Positions 37,159 to 46,175 of a DNA stretch of 64,000 bases are shown one piece after another. How positions within the stretch are numbered: position 1 is the first letter of the stretch; each line of letters begins with the position of its first letter. Location: positions 1-64,000 of the forward strand of contig NZ_JACJOD010000024.1 in NCBI RefSeq assembly GCF_014695385.1, in the 5' to 3' direction. Made by a program: the position numbers and the translations under genes. The DNA is from Trichocoleus sp. FACHB-46. GTDB lineage: Bacteria > Cyanobacteriota > Cyanobacteriia > FACHB-46. Under the pieces are notes generated by a model. That model worked only from the letters and a program-made list of their open reading frames with translations. It did no database searches and was not told where the DNA came from.

Positions 37159-37935
37159 TTATCCACCTTGAGAAGCCCATAAAAATCCTATAATTTCCAA
37201 GCCAAAGATTTGCGCCAATAAAAAGCTAGGCAAAGAAAATTGGGGAAATATACCTGATGTATTTCGATCATGAATGATGTGTAGAACAAGGCCTTCTTGA
37301 TCTAAAAAATGGATTGTTTTATAGTTAGCCTCTTTAACTTTTTCAACAAATTTAATGTCTTCCCCAAAATCAACAGAGTCAAAAGTAATTTTGTCAAAAA
37401 TACTCTTTCTGTAAGAATAAGAGAAGCCATACCCCCAAAGAACAGATTCTAGCCAAACATGCTCTTCTTCCGGTGAAACTTCTTCTAATGAGAGAGCTCT
37501 AACTTCTAGCTTTGGTTTTACATCAAATAGGTACTTGGAAGATTGGGTGGTATCCCAATAACAGAAAAAGTCATGCCTTGGTGCATAAGCATACCAACCA
37601 CCCAGAGTCACAAAATCATATTCTTTCAGATAGTTCATCATTATCTCGACATAATTTGGCGCATAATAATCGTCATCATCAAAATGGACAATAATTTCCC
37701 CAGCTGCCGCTTGAACTAAACGATTTCTTTTTTCACCAATAGTCATTCCTTGCTTAACCTGAAGATATTTAACGGTTGGATCGCTTAGATTAAGAAAAAA
37801 CTCTGAACTGGATGGACTATCATCTAAAACTAGTAGCTCACAATCGGGATAAGTTTGTGATTTAAAGCAATGATACAAACCAGGAAAATGAATTTGTCTA
37901 TTTGCAGAAGTTGGTGTGATAATACTTATTTTCAT
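37159..37935 (-). CDS. Family 2 glycosyltransferase, AT-rich
   Basis: A 258-aa GT-A glycosyltransferase. It shows ISIITPTSANRQIHFPGLYHCFKSQTY, LLVLDDSPSS (nucleotide binding) and VHFDDDDYYAPNYVE (DxD metal site). The C-terminal part is short and has no membrane anchor. The DNA is visibly richer in A+T and has fewer HIP1 sites than the rest of the window, which suggests transfer. ATG start at 37935. The product (cell-surface glycan?) is inferred only. Confidence 0.85.
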   Translation of the reverse strand: MKISIITPTSANRQIHFPGLYHCFKSQTYPDCELLVLDDSPSSSEFFLNLSDPTVKYLQVKQGMTIGEKRNRLVQAAAGEIIVHFDDDDYYAPNYVEIMMNYLKEYDFVTLGGWYAYAPRHDFFCYWDTTQSSKYLFDVKPKLEVRALSLEEVSPEEEHVWLESVLWGYGFSYSYRKSIFDKITFDSVDFGEDIKFVEKVKEANYKTIHFLDQEGLVLHIIHDRNTSGIFPQFSLPSFLLAQIFGLEIIGFLWASQGG

Positions 37936-38135
37936 GGGGATGGGATATATCTGGAGCTAACACTTTAGTAGTAGCTTGAGTTTTGTTTAAGTGTTTTCAT
38001 GAACTGTTGCTTCATGAACTACTGATAAATACAATCAGAGTCTTTTTAACTTAATCATTGTCAACAAAGCCAAATCTGCCATAGTCAATGTCTTGCAGTT
38101 CATCTCTAGGCTAAGGATACTAGAGAAATTGTGGT

Positions 38136-39113
38136 ATGAGGGTAGCCGTGTTCTTCAGTGTGGTAATTCCAACTTATAATCGCAAATCTATCTTGGAGAA
38201 GTGCCTAAGGGCTTTGGAGCATCAACACCTCACAGCAGATAGCGAAGTGACTGGCTATGAGGTTGTGCTAGTTGATGATGGCTCTACGGATGGCACAGTC
38301 GATTGGATACGCACAAGTGCAGCAGAGTTTCCTCATGTACGGTTGTTTGGCCAAAATCACCAAGGTCCATCTGCGGCTCGGAATTTGGGGGTGCAGCAAG
38401 CGATCGGAGACACAATTATTTTTATTGACAGCGATTTAGTCGTCACCGAACAGTTTTTGCAAGCTCATGCAGATGGTCTGGAGCAAGGCCAGCGATCGCT
38501 CCCCGCCCCAGCGACCCCCAATGAGCCGCCCCGCCTCTTCACCTACGGTCGAGTGATTAATACCTGCAATTTTGAGCAACCCACCAGTGAGCCGTACAAA
38601 GTCACAGATTTCTCAGCCGCCTATTTTGCTACAGGTAATGTCGCGATCGCCCGTTACTGGCTAGAAAAAGCAGGCTTATTTGATACTCAGTTCCAACTGT
38701 ATGGCTGGGAAGATCTAGAACTAGGCGTGCGGCTGAAGCAATTAGGTCTCAAGCTGATTAAATGTCACGATGCAGTTGGCTACCATTGGCACCCACCTTT
38801 TGCCCTAGCAGAAATTCCGCAGTTAATTGACAAAGAAATCCAGCGCGGACGCATGGGAGTTTTGTTCTATCAAAAGCATCCCACCTGGGAAGTGCGGATG
38901 ATGATTCAAATGACTTGGCTGCATCGTGTGCTCTGGGGCTTACTCTCTCTAGGCGGCTCCTTAAATGAGCGAACCTTAGCTCCTTTGTTGCAATGGTTGA
39001 TTGAGCAAGGCAAGCCCCAACTAGCCCTAGAGATCGCTCGTATCTTTCTCAATTGGTACAACGTTCAAGGTGTGTATGCCGCTTATGCTGAAATGCAGCA
39101 GGCCGCTTCGTAA
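38136..39113 (+). CDS. Family 2 glycosyltransferase
   Basis: A 325-aa GT-A enzyme: FSVVIPTYNRKSILEKCLRAL, VVLVDDGSTDGTVDW, HQGPSAARNLGVQQA and IIFIDSDLVV (DxD). The galactosyl/chondroitin-polymerase-like second part holds FATGNVAIARYWLEKAGLFDTQFQLYGWEDLELGVRLKQLG with the ED catalytic-base motif. Soluble. Acceptor unknown. It diverges from the other glycosyltransferase at 37159, with normal base composition and HIP1 sites. Confidence 0.9.
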   Translation: MRVAVFFSVVIPTYNRKSILEKCLRALEHQHLTADSEVTGYEVVLVDDGSTDGTVDWIRTSAAEFPHVRLFGQNHQGPSAARNLGVQQAIGDTIIFIDSDLVVTEQFLQAHADGLEQGQRSLPAPATPNEPPRLFTYGRVINTCNFEQPTSEPYKVTDFSAAYFATGNVAIARYWLEKAGLFDTQFQLYGWEDLELGVRLKQLGLKLIKCHDAVGYHWHPPFALAEIPQLIDKEIQRGRMGVLFYQKHPTWEVRMMIQMTWLHRVLWGLLSLGGSLNERTLAPLLQWLIEQGKPQLALEIARIFLNWYNVQGVYAAYAEMQQAAS

Positions 39114-39234
39114 TATATCAGTGGCCTCTATTTTTGGGGTGCTTGAGTAGATATACACATTTGCAGTACTTTAGCTTTGGTAAAACTGCTCTACTCTATT
39201 TGACCTGTTTTTACAAATCACACCTAGGACACCT

Positions 39235-39840
39235 ATGTTGCGACTTAAGAATTTAGTGGTTTTCACGGCGATCGCAGTTGCTTTGGCAGCTTGTGGCCCC
39301 AGCACCGACACTACAACAACTTCTGATACTACGACCACGACTGCTCCTACTACGACCGCTCCTGCGGCAGGTCAAGCTTCGCCCGCAACAGCGACTTCAA
39401 CCATCAGTGTTACTGACCTAGGCGTGCAGAACATTAGTGAAGTGAAGTTCTATTCACTGCCTGCCGGTACTGAATCTACTAATGGTTATTTTGATGCTGT
39501 CAACAATAAGGTGACGCCAGAACATACCTTACCTAAAACAGATATTTTGACCCTCAACGGTTGGGCAATTCTTCCGACTACTGGCAAGTCAGCGAATCAG
39601 GTGATCGTCACGCAGGGTGATCAGAATGCTGTTATCGCGATCGCTCCTGTTAGTGTAGAAAGAACCGATGTCGCCAAAGTTACAAACAACCCTAACTATA
39701 CAAACTCAGGCTGGACTGTAACGCTCGACCCAGCAACCCTGCCAGCAGACAGAGCTGTTCTCACAGCTTGGGCTTATAACTCTGATACCAAAGAAGCCTT
39801 TCAACTGAGCCGAGTGCACACTGTCACTTTCAATCAATAA
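39235..39840 (+). CDS. Thr-rich lipoprotein of unknown function
   Basis: A 201-aa lipoprotein: MLRLKNLVVFTAIAVALAAC gives a lipobox (LAAC, Cys20). A Thr/Ala/Pro linker (TDTTTTSDTTTTTAPTTT) is followed by a beta-rich domain (ISVTDLGVQNISEVKFYSLPAG ... ILTLNGWAILPTTGKSANQVIVTQG ... VLTAWAYNSDTKEAFQLSRVHTVTFNQ) that I do not recognise. Sits upstream of rpsB but is probably its own unit. Confidence 0.8.
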   Translation: MLRLKNLVVFTAIAVALAACGPSTDTTTTSDTTTTTAPTTTAPAAGQASPATATSTISVTDLGVQNISEVKFYSLPAGTESTNGYFDAVNNKVTPEHTLPKTDILTLNGWAILPTTGKSANQVIVTQGDQNAVIAIAPVSVERTDVAKVTNNPNYTNSGWTVTLDPATLPADRAVLTAWAYNSDTKEAFQLSRVHTVTFNQ

Positions 39841-39898
39841 CTCCGACTCAAAGGAAGACTCTGATTGTGTTACGCTAGAAAAGTTGTCTAAATTCGCA

Positions 39899-39955
39899 CA
39901 TCCAGGATTTCGGGTGTTTCTGAAGAGCCATGAAGCTCAGAAATACACCTGGATG
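39899..39955 (+). promoter_or_regulatory. Structured leader upstream of rpsB
   Basis: CATCCAGG (39899-39906) pairs with CCTGGATG (39948-39955). Inside, the segment near 39915-39923 (TGTTTCTGA) pairs with TCAGAAATACA (39937-39947) with bulges, over a 13-base apical loop. It lies 34 bases upstream of the rpsB ATG, and the ribosome site CAGGAG (39972-39977) follows. It may be an S2-binding autoregulatory leader; there is no T tract to make it a terminator. Confidence 0.5.
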
Positions 39956-39988
39956 GAGGATTAACCCGAATCAGGAGTTCAAAAAAAT

Positions 39989-40783
39989 ATGCCAGTCGTC
40001 TCTTTGGCTCAAATGATGGAGGCAGGCGTTCACTTCGGGCACCAAACCCGTCGGTGGAACCCCAAAATGTCTCCTTATATCTACACCTCTCGTAACGGTG
40101 TTCATATCATCGACTTGGTGCAAACTGCCCAGTTGATGGAAGAAGCATACAGCTACATGCGAACTGCGGCTGAACAGGGCAAAAAGTTCCTGTTTATTGG
40201 CACCAAGCGGCAAGCAGCTGGGATTGTGGCTCAAGAAGCGGCGCGTTGTGGAGCATACTACGTCAACCAGCGTTGGTTAGGCGGCATGCTCACCAACTGG
40301 ACCACCATTAAAACTCGCGTCGATCGCCTTAAAGAGCTAGAGCGTCGCGAAGAAACTGGGGCCCTAGACCTACTGCCTAAGAAGGAAGCTTCTGTCCTCC
40401 GCCGAGAACTAGAAAAGCTCCAGAAGTACCTAGGTGGCATTAAAGCCATGCGTAAAGTTCCCGATGTCGTTATCATCGTGGACCAACGCCGGGAGTACAA
40501 CGCGGTTCAAGAGTGCCTCAAGTTGGGCGTTCCCATTGTTTCGCTCTTAGATACTAATTGCGATCCTGACTTCGTAGATATTCCTATTCCAGCTAATGAT
40601 GATGCCATTCGGTCCATTAAGCTAATAGTAGGTAAGCTAGCGGATGCGATCTATGAAGGTCGTCACGGTCAGCTAGAGGCTGAGGAAGACTACGAAGACT
40701 ACGAAGGTGCGGAGGACGACTTCGACTACGAAGACAACGATACTTCGTTCCTGCCAGAGGAAGAAGCTGAAGCTGAAGCATAG
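39989..40783 (+). CDS. rpsB: 30S ribosomal protein S2
   Basis: 264 aa. The family signatures [24 protein letters not shown] and [53 protein letters not shown] are present. Residues about 225-264 form an extra acidic, Tyr-rich tail ([19 protein letters not shown]). The order rpsB-tsf is conserved in bacteria. ATG start with CAGGAG at 39972-39977. Confidence 0.98.
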   Translation: MPVVSLAQMMEAGVHFGHQTRRWNPKMSPYIYTSRNGVHIIDLVQTAQLMEEAYSYMRTAAEQGKKFLFIGTKRQAAGIVAQEAARCGAYYVNQRWLGGMLTNWTTIKTRVDRLKELERREETGALDLLPKKEASVLRRELEKLQKYLGGIKAMRKVPDVVIIVDQRREYNAVQECLKLGVPIVSLLDTNCDPDFVDIPIPANDDAIRSIKLIVGKLADAIYEGRHGQLEAEEDYEDYEGAEDDFDYEDNDTSFLPEEEAEAEA

Positions 40784-40802
40784 TTATTTCGATAGCTATT
40801 AC

Positions 40803-40843
40803 CAAATGAACTGCGATCGCAGTTCATTTGACGCAGCTTTTTT
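40803..40843 (+). terminator. HIP1-centred 28-bp palindrome between rpsB and tsf
   Basis: Bases 40803-40830 are a perfect palindrome built on GCGATCGC with 10 extra symmetric bases on each side. A T run follows at 40838-40843. As RNA it forms a long stem ending in a small loop, so partial termination or mRNA processing between rpsB and tsf is likely. Confidence 0.6.
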
Positions 40844-40895
40844 AGAGTTTTCGCGTTCAAGGTCTCAATCGAGTTGAAGTAGGAATCAAGGCAAA

Positions 40896-41555
40896 ATGGC
40901 GGACATCTCTGCACAAAGCGTGAAAGAGCTGCGCGAAAAAACTGGCGCAGGCATGATGGACTGTAAAAAAGCCCTTACCGAGAATGGTGGGGACATCACC
41001 AAAGCGACCGAGTGGCTACGGCAAAAAGGTCTCGCTTCTGCTGGCAAAAAAGAAGGACGAGTTGCAGCGGAAGGTTTGGTTGGTCAGTATATCCACACGG
41101 GCGGCCGCGTCGGGGTTCTGGTAGAAGTAAACTGCGAAACTGACTTCGTAGCTCGCGGCGAAACGTTTCAGACCCTGGTTCGCAACGTAGCTATGCAGAT
41201 TGCAGCTTGCCCTAACGTTGAGTACGTCAAGGTGAGCGACATTCCCGCAGACATCGCGGAGAAGGAAAAAGCGATCGAAATGGGTCGCGATGACTTAGCT
41301 GGCAAACCAGACAACATCAAGGAAAAAATCGTTCAAGGTCGTATTGACAAGCGCCTGAAAGAAATGACTTTGATGGATCAGCCTTACATTCGTGACCAAA
41401 ACATCACGGTGGAAGAGTTGGTGAAGCAAACTATTGCTCAGACTGGTGAAAACATCCAAGTTCGTCGCTTCGTCCGATTCGTTCTAGGTGAAGGCATTGA
41501 GAAGCAAGAGAACAATTTTGCTGATGAAGTTGCAGCGATGACTGGGACTAAGTAA
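40896..41555 (+). CDS. tsf: Elongation factor Ts
   Basis: Guanine-nucleotide exchange factor for EF-Tu. 219 aa, the short cyanobacterial form. [38 protein letters not shown] is the N-terminal UBA-like domain and first EF-Ts signature; [16 protein letters not shown] is the core signature. The C-terminal subdomain is reduced compared with E. coli (283 aa). ATG start. Downstream of rpsB, followed by a terminator at 41623-41657. Confidence 0.98.
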   Translation: MADISAQSVKELREKTGAGMMDCKKALTENGGDITKATEWLRQKGLASAGKKEGRVAAEGLVGQYIHTGGRVGVLVEVNCETDFVARGETFQTLVRNVAMQIAACPNVEYVKVSDIPADIAEKEKAIEMGRDDLAGKPDNIKEKIVQGRIDKRLKEMTLMDQPYIRDQNITVEELVKQTIAQTGENIQVRRFVRFVLGEGIEKQENNFADEVAAMTGTK

Positions 41556-41622
41556 AAGTTTTAGCTTGCAGCTTCTAACATCCGCAAGGATCGACTGAAG
41601 CGTAGTTTGGATAGTAATGTGA

Positions 41623-41657
41623 AGACAGGTCAAGCTCACCACTCTGACCTGTCTTTC
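41623..41657 (+). terminator. Terminator after tsf
   Basis: AGACAGGTCA (41623-41632) pairs perfectly with TGACCTGTCT (41645-41654), followed by TTCCT. It lies just upstream of the next gene start at 41693. Confidence 0.7.
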
Positions 41658-41692
41658 CTCTATTTGGGGGCTTCTTGACCATAGGCAAGAGA

Positions 41693-42649
41693 ATGGTTAG
41701 ATCAGTTGAACAAATTGAACGTGATATTGCTGCATTAGAGCAAATGCTAGCAGGTATGGCTGATGAGTTTTATAGCGTTGATTCTGGCTATTTAGCAGCG
41801 TTGGGGCAGGCGGTTAAACAACAGCTAATTTTGGCAAGCTATCATCTGTGCACTCAAGGGTATCCTCAGCAGTTTTTGTGCTTGTCCTTTAACCAAAGGC
41901 ATCAATTACAGCAGTCTTTGAAGCAACTGGCTAAGCAAGCCCAAGAAGCTTTATTGGAGCAACTACAGCGCGTTGGTGAGACCCAACCTGAGCAGCAGTC
42001 TACCGATAAACCAGCCGAGCCTGAGGAGTTCTCTCTCGCTTCGCTGGATGTAGCGTTGACAGAAACTGTCGAGAAGCAGTGGCTTGCTAACGTGGCCGAA
42101 CCTCAAACTGTGGAGCCGCAGCCAAAAGAATCAGAAGCTCCAGAACCCGAAACTCTAAAACCCAAAAGCGAAGATGCCGAGTCCCAACGCCTGACACCAG
42201 AACGGTTAGTCCGGTGGCGAGAAGGGGTGGAACGGGCGATCGCTCGAACTTTGAGCCAAGTTTCGAAAGAGGCAAATCATCTATTTCAGCAAGTAGACAT
42301 CTTGCCAAAAGAGCTGCCAGAAGTTTTACTAGAGGCGGCTTCTAAAGCAGAAGAGGCGACAGACTCAGTAGCGAGTACACCAAACTTGCTGAATTTGTTG
42401 GTGGAGACTGTAGATGAAAATCGGCCTGAAGCAATGCCATCAGGACTTTCTATCACTCATATTGTGGCTATTCATTTGCGTCTGGCAGAAATTGAGTTTA
42501 CGGATAGCACCGTAGCGGTGTGGCGACAGAAACTACGGAATTTATCCGGGCGGTTGCAATCTCTTGGCAAGGAATACCAAAAGAAGCAACGAGAACGAGC
42601 GATCGCAGAAGCTGAATCTGCTTGGCGTGCCAGTTGGTTTGAGGATTAA
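41693..42649 (+). CDS. Unknown protein between tsf and recG
   Basis: A 318-aa soluble protein that I do not recognise. The N-terminal 90 residues are helical (VEQIERDIAALEQMLAGMADEFYSVDSGYLAALGQAVKQQLILASYHLCTQ). A Pro/Glu-rich linker (about 110-165) follows, then a helical C-terminus (ITHIVAIHLRLAEIEFTDSTVAVWRQKLRNLSGRLQSLGKEYQKKQRERAIAEAESAWRASWFED). The recG start follows 36 bases later, so coexpression with recG is likely. ATG 41693 is chosen over TTG 41675. Confidence 0.75.
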   Translation: MVRSVEQIERDIAALEQMLAGMADEFYSVDSGYLAALGQAVKQQLILASYHLCTQGYPQQFLCLSFNQRHQLQQSLKQLAKQAQEALLEQLQRVGETQPEQQSTDKPAEPEEFSLASLDVALTETVEKQWLANVAEPQTVEPQPKESEAPEPETLKPKSEDAESQRLTPERLVRWREGVERAIARTLSQVSKEANHLFQQVDILPKELPEVLLEAASKAEEATDSVASTPNLLNLLVETVDENRPEAMPSGLSITHIVAIHLRLAEIEFTDSTVAVWRQKLRNLSGRLQSLGKEYQKKQRERAIAEAESAWRASWFED

Positions 42650-42685
42650 ATCGAGATTCGCTGTCCTACTTAATCCAGGATTTGT

Positions 42686-45244
42686 ATGGAGGATGCAATT
42701 GAGCAATTGGCTTTGCCCCAACCTGAAATAGTGACCCCAACCTCCACAGCGGCAATTCCATCTTCCTCGCCGCCTGATTGGGTACGGCTGCAAAAAGCCT
42801 TGGCCGTGGAAGCAGAGCATGGCTTTAATGATTTGGTGGGTAAGCAGTCTCGCTTCAGTGAATTTCTCGCTCAAAGCTTGCAGCAGGCTCCAGAAATTTT
42901 GCCGAGTCGCGATCGCAGTCGTTGGCAGGAGATGGCGGGCCAATTTACTAATTACTCCGATCTGAGTTTTGCCCAGCGGCAGCATTTAGTGGCCGATACG
43001 CGGCGGTTTCTTTATCAAGTGCGGCAAACCTGTGAGCGGACGAACCAAAGTAGTGGCGCTGAAAACGGGCTGGCAGCGTTAGAACCGAAGCCAAAACCTC
43101 CTAAAACTGCCCCACTAGCCGAGTCCCAGCGAGCCATTTCTCCCGATGAACCCCTGACTTACTTACCTGGAATTGGCCCCAAGAATGCGGAACGGCTAGC
43201 CAAGCTGGGACTTTATACGGTTCGCGATCTGCTATTTTATTACCCTCGTGACCACATTGATTATGCGCGGCAGGTTCAGATTCGTGACTTGGAGGCTGGG
43301 GAAACGGTGACATTGGTGGGCACAGTCAAGCGCTGTACCTGCTTCAATAGCCCCCGCAATGCCAAGTTAACCATTTTTGAATTAGTGGTGCGCGATCGCA
43401 GTGGGCAAATTAAGCTGAGTCGTTTCTTTGCAGGGAACCGCTATCGCAATCGAGGTTGGCAAGAGCAACAGAAACGGCTCTACCCACCGGGTGTGGTGAT
43501 TGCGGCTTCTGGCTTGGTCAAGCAAAGCAAGTACGGCATGACTTTGGAAGATCCAGAGATTGAGGTGCTGGATCATTCGGGCAGTAGCATTGAGTCGGTC
43601 ATCGTGGGACGAGTGGTGCCGATCTACTCATTAACCGAGGGAGTTGGGGCAGATTTAGTTCGCAAAGCAGTGATTGCGGCGTTACCTGCAGCCACTCGTC
43701 TGGATGATCCCTTACCGGAGCCATTACAGAAGCAGTATGAGCTAACTGGATTGGCAGAAGCGATCGCGCATATTCATTTCCCACCCGATAGTGCTGCCTT
43801 AGATATGGCCCGTCGGCGTTTGGTGTTCGATGAGTTTTTCTATTTGCAGTTGGGGTTGCTGAAGCGTCGCCAGAGCCAGCGCCAAACCCAAGCGAGCGCT
43901 ATCTTGGCTCCCACTGGGCAATTGATTGATCAGTTGTATGAGTTGCTGCCGTTTCAACTCACGGGTGCTCAGCAACGGGTGATTAATGACATCCTCAACG
44001 ACTTGCAGCAACCTGCCCCGATGAACCGACTGGTGCAAGGAGATGTGGGATCGGGGAAAACTGTGGTGGCAGTCGTGGCGGTTTTGGCAGCGATTCAGGC
44101 GGGCTACCAAGCAGCGCTGATGGCTCCGACTGAGGTGTTGGCAGAGCAGCATTATCGCAAGTTGGTGAGTTGGTTTAACTTGATGCACTTACCCGTCGAG
44201 TTACTCACAGGCTCAACCAAGACGGCGAAGCGACGGCAAATCCACGCCCAATTGCAAACGGGTGAACTGCCTTTGTTGGTGGGTACCCATGCCTTAATTG
44301 AAGACCCAGTCACCTTCCAGCGCTTAGGCTTGGTGGTGATTGATGAGCAGCATCGCTTTGGGGTGCAACAACGAGCTAGATTGCAACAAAAAGGTGTCAA
44401 TGGCATCCCTCATGTCTTGACCATGACGGCGACGCCCATTCCCCGTACCCTGGCTCTGACGCTCCACGGTGATTTGGATGTGAGCCAGATTGATGAGTTG
44501 CCACCCGGACGCAAACCCATTCAGACAACGGCTCTGACCGCCAGCGATCGCACCCAAGCCTATGAGTTAATTCGTCGCCAAGTGGCTCAGGGTCGCCAGG
44601 TGTATGTAGTGTTGCCCTTGGTGGACGAGTCCGAGAAGTTGGATCTAAAGTCTGCGATCGAGGAACACCAACGGCTGCAAGAGCAAATTTTTCCAGAATT
44701 TCAGATTGGGCTACTGCATGGCCGCATGACTTCGGCGGAGAAAGAGGAAGCGATTAATCAATTCCGCGACAATCAAACCCAAATTTTAGTCTCAACAACA
44801 GTGGTTGAAGTCGGTGTGGATGTTCCCAACGCCACGGTAATGCTGATCGAGCATGCTGAACGTTTTGGTTTGTCGCAGTTGCACCAGTTGCGCGGGCGCG
44901 TGGGTCGAGGGGCAGACCAAGCTTTTTGTTTGCTGATGAGTAGTTCCAAGGCGGAAACTGCGCGGCAACGCCTGAAAGTATTAGAACAATCGCAGGATGG
45001 CTTTTTTATCTCAGAAATGGATATGCGCTTCCGAGGTCCGGGAGAAGTGCTAGGAACTCGCCAATCTGGATTACCTGACTTTGCTCTAGCCAGCTTAGTT
45101 GAAGACCAGGCGGTGCTGGAAGTGGCGCGGGAAGCCGCCGAGAAAGCGATCGCCAAAGATGCTACGCTCGATCGCTGGCCGCTAATGCAAGCAGAACTAG
45201 AATATCGCTATCAGCGGCTCATGGGTGGAGCCATCTTTACCTAA
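42686..45244 (+). CDS. recG: ATP-dependent DNA helicase RecG
   Basis: Branch-migrating helicase that remodels stalled forks and recombination intermediates. 852 aa, about 150 longer than E. coli RecG because of an N-terminal region (residues 1-150) usual in cyanobacteria. The wedge/OB domain starts near LTYLPGIGPKNAERLAKLGLYTVRDLLFYYPRDHIDY. Walker A is QGDVGSGKT (about 448-456), motif II is DEQHRFG (about 552), and the C-terminal lobe has VDVPNATVMLIEHAERFGLSQLHQLRGRVGRG. ATG start. Downstream of the unknown gene at 41693. Confidence 0.97.
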   Translation: MEDAIEQLALPQPEIVTPTSTAAIPSSSPPDWVRLQKALAVEAEHGFNDLVGKQSRFSEFLAQSLQQAPEILPSRDRSRWQEMAGQFTNYSDLSFAQRQHLVADTRRFLYQVRQTCERTNQSSGAENGLAALEPKPKPPKTAPLAESQRAISPDEPLTYLPGIGPKNAERLAKLGLYTVRDLLFYYPRDHIDYARQVQIRDLEAGETVTLVGTVKRCTCFNSPRNAKLTIFELVVRDRSGQIKLSRFFAGNRYRNRGWQEQQKRLYPPGVVIAASGLVKQSKYGMTLEDPEIEVLDHSGSSIESVIVGRVVPIYSLTEGVGADLVRKAVIAALPAATRLDDPLPEPLQKQYELTGLAEAIAHIHFPPDSAALDMARRRLVFDEFFYLQLGLLKRRQSQRQTQASAILAPTGQLIDQLYELLPFQLTGAQQRVINDILNDLQQPAPMNRLVQGDVGSGKTVVAVVAVLAAIQAGYQAALMAPTEVLAEQHYRKLVSWFNLMHLPVELLTGSTKTAKRRQIHAQLQTGELPLLVGTHALIEDPVTFQRLGLVVIDEQHRFGVQQRARLQQKGVNGIPHVLTMTATPIPRTLALTLHGDLDVSQIDELPPGRKPIQTTALTASDRTQAYELIRRQVAQGRQVYVVLPLVDESEKLDLKSAIEEHQRLQEQIFPEFQIGLLHGRMTSAEKEEAINQFRDNQTQILVSTTVVEVGVDVPNATVMLIEHAERFGLSQLHQLRGRVGRGADQAFCLLMSSSKAETARQRLKVLEQSQDGFFISEMDMRFRGPGEVLGTRQSGLPDFALASLVEDQAVLEVAREAAEKAIAKDATLDRWPLMQAELEYRYQRLMGGAIFT

Positions 45245-45325
45245 ACCCCGATTGACACTCCAGTTGGTTAGAGCGTTGACAATCCTCTGTAAGACACTTA
45301 TTGAGTTGCACTGGAACTAATATTT

Positions 45326-46039
45326 ATGCAACCCCCTACTTCTAGAGCCAAACCTCCGGCTCGTCTACTCACGGCGATCGCCTTCACGGGCAGTCTTCTC
45401 ATCAGCTGTGCTTCCACCTCCGAAACCCAAGCACCTACCCCAGGAGCCACTACGAGTTCAGCCGCCAATCCCTCGGCCAGCCCCCAGGCTCAGGGGATGA
45501 ACCACGCGCACCCAGGCTCAAGCCATAATACCGCTCTTGATCTAGGGCCCTCTGAAGCTAATTATGATTTGCGTTTCATTGATGCCATGATTCCTCACCA
45601 TCAAGGCGCGATCGCGATGGCTAAAGCAGCCCAACAGAAAGCCCAGCGGCCTGAGCTGAAGCAGCTTGCAGCAGCGATCATTCAAGCTCAAACTCAGGAA
45701 GTTACGCAATTGCAGAAATGGCGGCAACAGTGGTATCCCGAATTTGACAGCACTCCGATGGCTTACGACGCAGAGAAGCGCAAGATGCTACCGATGTCTG
45801 CCCAGCAACAGGCAGCGATGATGATGCATCAGGACTTAAGTGCATCCGGGAGTGAATTTGATCAGCGGTTTCTCAGTGCCATGATGCCTCACCACGCAGG
45901 CGCGATCGCGATGGCCCAAGACGCTTTGCAGAAGTCACAACATCTGGAAATCAAGCAATTAGCCCGAAATATTCTTACGACTCAAAAAGCAGAGATTCAG
46001 AAAATGCAGCAATGGCAAGCCGCTTGGTCTCAACCCTAA
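45326..46039 (+). CDS. DUF305 lipoprotein
   Basis: A 237-aa lipoprotein: LLTAIAFTGSLLISCAST gives a lipobox. A Ser/Pro/Thr-rich linker leads to a DUF305 (ferritin-like four-helix) domain with two matched motifs, FIDAMIPHHQGAIAMAKAA and FLSAMMPHHAGAIAMAQDA, plus Met/His-rich segments (MMMHQD). The His/Met pairs suggest metal, possibly copper, binding at the cell surface; this is inference. ATG start. Confidence 0.92.
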   Translation: MQPPTSRAKPPARLLTAIAFTGSLLISCASTSETQAPTPGATTSSAANPSASPQAQGMNHAHPGSSHNTALDLGPSEANYDLRFIDAMIPHHQGAIAMAKAAQQKAQRPELKQLAAAIIQAQTQEVTQLQKWRQQWYPEFDSTPMAYDAEKRKMLPMSAQQQAAMMMHQDLSASGSEFDQRFLSAMMPHHAGAIAMAQDALQKSQHLEIKQLARNILTTQKAEIQKMQQWQAAWSQP

Positions 46040-46175
46040 GCAAATTGGCTGCAAAAACAAATGTAGTTGCGCTAGCTAAGAGCGATCGGTCTCACACTTT
46101 CTTGTTCAATCAGGGTATCTCTGTATGTATAGCGATTTATAGCGATTCAAAACAATTTGCAGGAAGTCGGTCACT

